The notes under the pieces are model-generated. The model was not told where the DNA came from and did not search any database. It saw nothing but the letters and a program-made list of their open reading frames with translations. Position numbers and translations under genes: made by a program. From assembly GCA_016281125.1 (NCBI GenBank), contig JAEEIA010000020.1, positions 1 to 38,039 on the forward strand: a stretch of 38,039 bases of DNA, in the 5' to 3' direction. Shown here piece by piece: positions 35,750 through 38,039 of this stretch (position 1 is its first letter; every line of letters starts with the position of its first letter). Origin of the DNA: Oscillospiraceae bacterium. GTDB taxonomy: Bacteria > Bacillota > Clostridia > Oscillospirales > Ruminococcaceae.

Positions 35750-36304
35750 ATGAAAAAAACGTTTTCTCTGTGCCTGAGGCTGGTGTGCTGGCTGCTGACA
35801 GCCGCTCTGCTGATTGGCGGATATGTTTTCGTTTGTTCCAATCTGTACCGCAACAACGTAATAAATACAATGGAACTGCTCCGGAAAAGCGTGGAAACAA
35901 CGGCCTTCCCGGATGAAACGCGCGGCATGCTCGGCATTGTATTGGATACGAGCGGCTTGATTCGTTCGTGGTCACAGTCGCATCTGGAACTGTCATCCGC
36001 GGATTCCAGGGAACTGATGACGATGGTTGCAGAACAGGCGAAGGATGGCCTTCCGGACAGTGATGTATTCGATTACATATATTATAAGGATGTCAAATAC
36101 CGCTTGCTGAGAAGGCCGCTTGCATCCGGCTGCGAGATTGCAGTTGCGGAATGCAGTGCGGAGCAGGCAATGGGCGGGAAGATACAGTATGGCGGATATG
36201 CGCTGATCGCGGCAAATCTGCTGTTGCTGCCGGTGTTTCTGCTCCTGCGGAGGCGGAAGCCGCCGGCTGCGGAACCGGACAACGATACAAATAAAGAGGG
36301 GTGA
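35750..36304 (+). CDS. Sensor-only paralogue of the adjacent histidine kinase
   Basis: 184 residues, ATG 35750 after AAAGGAAGG. Two membrane helices (LRLVCWLLTAALLIGGYVF and YALIAANLLLLPVFLLL) bracket an extracytoplasmic domain of about 120 residues. That domain matches the sensor of the next gene: SVETTAFPDETRGMLG against SVETLNFPDPTRGMVG, YYKDVKYRLL against YYEDVKYRYL, IAVAECSAEQ against TGIAECSGEQ. After the second helix it stops (RRRKPPAAEPDNDTNKEG) with no kinase domain. It may be a decoy or co-sensor that pairs with the kinase, or a truncated duplicate kept in frame. It is followed 6 bases later by the kinase gene. Confidence 0.82.
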   Translation: MKKTFSLCLRLVCWLLTAALLIGGYVFVCSNLYRNNVINTMELLRKSVETTAFPDETRGMLGIVLDTSGLIRSWSQSHLELSSADSRELMTMVAEQAKDGLPDSDVFDYIYYKDVKYRLLRRPLASGCEIAVAECSAEQAMGGKIQYGGYALIAANLLLLPVFLLLRRRKPPAAEPDNDTNKEG

Positions 36305-36310
36305 GCACAT

Positions 36311-37540
36311 ATGCAGCGGAGATTCCGCCTGCGCTTTATGGTCATCAGTTGGCTTCTGCTGATGCTTCTGCTGATTGCAGCCTGTGTGGGAATCAGTGCG
36401 TACATGTACCAGTCCTCGGTCAATGATACGGAAAAGGCACTTCAGGCTTCCGTGGAAACTTTGAATTTCCCGGATCCGACGCGCGGCATGGTCGGCGTCA
36501 TGACGGATGACCACGGGATCCCGCGCATGTGGGCAAGCTCGCATATGAATGTGACAGAGCACACGCTGACGATGATGGTCAAGCAGATTGAACCGAAGGG
36601 CAAAAAGAAAACCGGCACTTTTTATTATGAGGATGTCAAATACCGCTATCTGTCCGTGCCGGATACGCTCGGCGCCCGTACGGGCATTGCGGAGTGCTCC
36701 GGAGAGCAGGAGCTGATGAAAACGCTGAAGCGAAACTGCATGATTATCTCGCTGCTCGGCATGCTGCTGCTGGTGCCGGTCTGCGCGATGCTGACAAAGT
36801 GGGTCAGCAAGCCGATGGAGGCCGCATGGGATAAACAGAAAAGCTTTGTGTCTGACGCGACGCATGAGCTGAAAACGCCGCTGACTGTCATTGCGACGAA
36901 TACAGAGGCGGTGCTTGCGAATCCGGATGCAACAATCGGCAGCCAGGAGCGCTGGCTGGACAGCATTCACGGCGAAACCTCGCGCATGTCAGGGCTGGTC
37001 ACGAACCTGCTGTTTCTGGCGAAGATTGACGCCGGGGAGATCCATCTGGCGGCGGAGCAGATTCCGATCACGGAGCGGCTGGAAGAAATGTGCATGGAGC
37101 GCGAGAGCGAATTCTTTGAGGCCGGGCGCGTGTTTGAATACGACATGACGCCGGATCTGCAATATTACGGCGACTGGAAGCTGATCCGGAAGATGACGGA
37201 GGAACTGCTTTCCAACGCGCGGATGTATACGCCGGAGGGCGGAACGATCCGCATGATCGTCAACCGCGACCGGAAGCAGCGGCTGCGTATGGTGATGTCA
37301 AACAGCGGCGGCGAGCTGAAGCCGGAGGAGCTGGAGAAGCTCTTTGACAGGTTCTACCGCGCCGATCCGTCCCGTGCGCGGGAAACCGGCGGGTACGGCC
37401 TCGGACTCTGCGTGGCCAAGAGCATCGCAGAGCTGCATAACGGCACGATTACAGCGGAGAGCCAGAACGGAATTAACGTGTTTACGGTGATTTTAGGCGA
37501 AACGGAACGGAAAGACAGCAAAAGCGACAAAAAAGAGTGA
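36311..37540 (+). CDS. Membrane sensor histidine kinase
   Basis: 409 residues, ATG 36311 after AGAGGGGTGAG. N-terminal helix, an extracytoplasmic sensor (about 30-140), a second helix (MIISLLGMLLLVPVCAML), then the cytoplasmic kinase. His185 in SDATHELKTPL is the phosphorylation site. The ATP domain shows the N box (ELLSNARMYTPEGG), the F box (FDRFYRAD) and the G box (GGYGLGL). It autophosphorylates and should pass phosphate to a response regulator, but none is encoded in the window; the next feature is an rRNA operon. The partner must lie elsewhere. The sensor is shared with the upstream gene. Confidence 0.95.
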   Translation: MQRRFRLRFMVISWLLLMLLLIAACVGISAYMYQSSVNDTEKALQASVETLNFPDPTRGMVGVMTDDHGIPRMWASSHMNVTEHTLTMMVKQIEPKGKKKTGTFYYEDVKYRYLSVPDTLGARTGIAECSGEQELMKTLKRNCMIISLLGMLLLVPVCAMLTKWVSKPMEAAWDKQKSFVSDATHELKTPLTVIATNTEAVLANPDATIGSQERWLDSIHGETSRMSGLVTNLLFLAKIDAGEIHLAAEQIPITERLEEMCMERESEFFEAGRVFEYDMTPDLQYYGDWKLIRKMTEELLSNARMYTPEGGTIRMIVNRDRKQRLRMVMSNSGGELKPEELEKLFDRFYRADPSRARETGGYGLGLCVAKSIAELHNGTITAESQNGINVFTVILGETERKDSKSDKKE

Positions 37541-37547
37541 AAATATG

Positions 37548-37580
37548 CCCCTCGGTTTTACGCTCCGAGGGGTTGACTTT
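37548..37580 (+). terminator. Terminator of the kinase gene, abutting the rRNA promoter
   Basis: CCCCTCGG (37548-37555) pairs with CCGAGGGG (37565-37572). The T-rich tail TTGACTTTT doubles as the -35 box of rRNA promoter P1. Confidence 0.75.
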
Positions 37581-37601
37581 TCTGCCGATATGTGGTATTA
37601 T
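37573..37601 (+). promoter_or_regulatory. rRNA operon promoter P1
   Basis: TTGACT (37573-37578), 17-base spacer, TATTAT (37596-37601), ahead of the 16S gene. Confidence 0.8.
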
Positions 37602-37656
37602 ATACAAGTCGCCGCAAGACAGCGACAAAATCTCCGAAAAAAGTCGCCCGAAGGGG

Positions 37657-37685
37657 TTGACAAAATGCCGGAGATGTGATATAAT
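37657..37685 (+). promoter_or_regulatory. rRNA operon promoter P2
   Basis: TTGACA (37657-37662), 17-base spacer, TATAAT (37680-37685): a consensus pair 84 bases after P1, as is typical of tandem rRNA promoters. About 235 bases of leader without a gene lie between it and the 16S gene. Confidence 0.88.
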
Positions 37686-37920
37686 AAGGAGGTCGCCTCA
37701 GAAAGATCTGAGCACGGCAACCTGATTCACGGCACCTTGAAAATTGAACAATGCAACCAAAGAGGAACCCTTGAAGATTCCGTATTTACTGAGGAAACGA
37801 GGTAGATACAACGTCGAGGCGCGACGGTAAAGAGCGCAAAGAAGTAATTGCGAGTGATCGTAATGACTAGGATTTAATGATCTTACTTTTGAAAAAAGAG
37901 TGAGATGATTATATACAAAC

Positions 37921-38039
37921 TTTTTTAAGAGTTTGATCCTGGCTCAGGACGAACGCTGGCGGCACGCTTAACACATGCAAGTCGAACGGAGTTAGATTGG
38001 AGCTTGCTTTGATCTAACTTAGTGGCGGACGGGTGAGTA
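37921..38039 (+). rRNA. rrs: 16S ribosomal RNA (5' end, truncated by the window edge)
   Basis: AGAGTTTGATCCTGGCTCAG at 37928-37947 is the universal 16S 5' sequence, followed by GACGAACGCTGGCGGC and ACATGCAAGTCGAACGGAG. The mature 5' end is placed about 7 bases before the AGAGTTTG by analogy with Escherichia coli. Only the first about 119 bases are present. Confidence 0.98.

Overview
The window is a GC-rich (roughly 55% by eye) stretch of a Gram-positive anaerobe, most likely a Ruminococcus-type member of the Oscillospiraceae. The assignment rests on rubredoxin, dockerin-like secreted proteins, a GH11 xylanase, BspA-type repeat surface proteins, a perfect CIRCE box and Shine-Dalgarno-led genes with textbook -35/17 bp/-10 promoters. 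It is inferred from gene content, not from a database match.

Layout. 1-5.1 kb: the 3' part of rpoB and complete rpoC, closed by a strong terminator. 5.1-10.4 kb: cell-surface genes (a BspA/LRR_5 membrane-anchored protein, two secreted dockerin-like proteins, two zinc-ribbon membrane proteins). 10.5-16.4 kb: a PrsA/SurA-like lipoprotein, an LUD protein, an M24 peptidase, rubredoxin, and a DUF285 surface protein followed by a 36-residue peptide gene. 16.5-21.3 kb: an EF-G-like GTPase and CIRCE-controlled htpG, both on the minus strand. 21.5-26.1 kb: a lipoprotein xylanase, a PAP2 phosphatase, three small conserved-looking genes and a YfcE-type phosphodiesterase, interspersed with MITE-like repeats.

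26.2-32.1 kb, minus strand: the most striking locus. One consensus promoter drives five exported paralogues and, last in the operon, a radical SAM/SPASM enzyme. The five proteins share a Sec signal, a dockerin-like calcium-binding domain and a short motif, Tyr-Gly-Pro-Pro (11 exact copies plus one YGPG and one YGGR). In all five, one copy of the motif sits 5-8 residues before the dockerin-like domain. The layout suggests a peptide- or protein-maturation system in which the radical SAM enzyme modifies YGPP sites on exported proteins. Facing away from this operon, a second consensus promoter leads into a gene-free but highly foldable stretch, a candidate structured RNA.

33-38 kb, plus strand: a coupled DUF5131/MFS/small-protein operon, a small membrane protein, a sensor-only paralogue of a histidine kinase next to the full kinase (no response regulator in the window), then two tandem promoters and the 5' end of a 16S rRNA gene, cut by the window edge.

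Large antisense reading frames opposite rpoC, htpG, the EF-G-like gene and others are codon-bias shadows and are not annotated.
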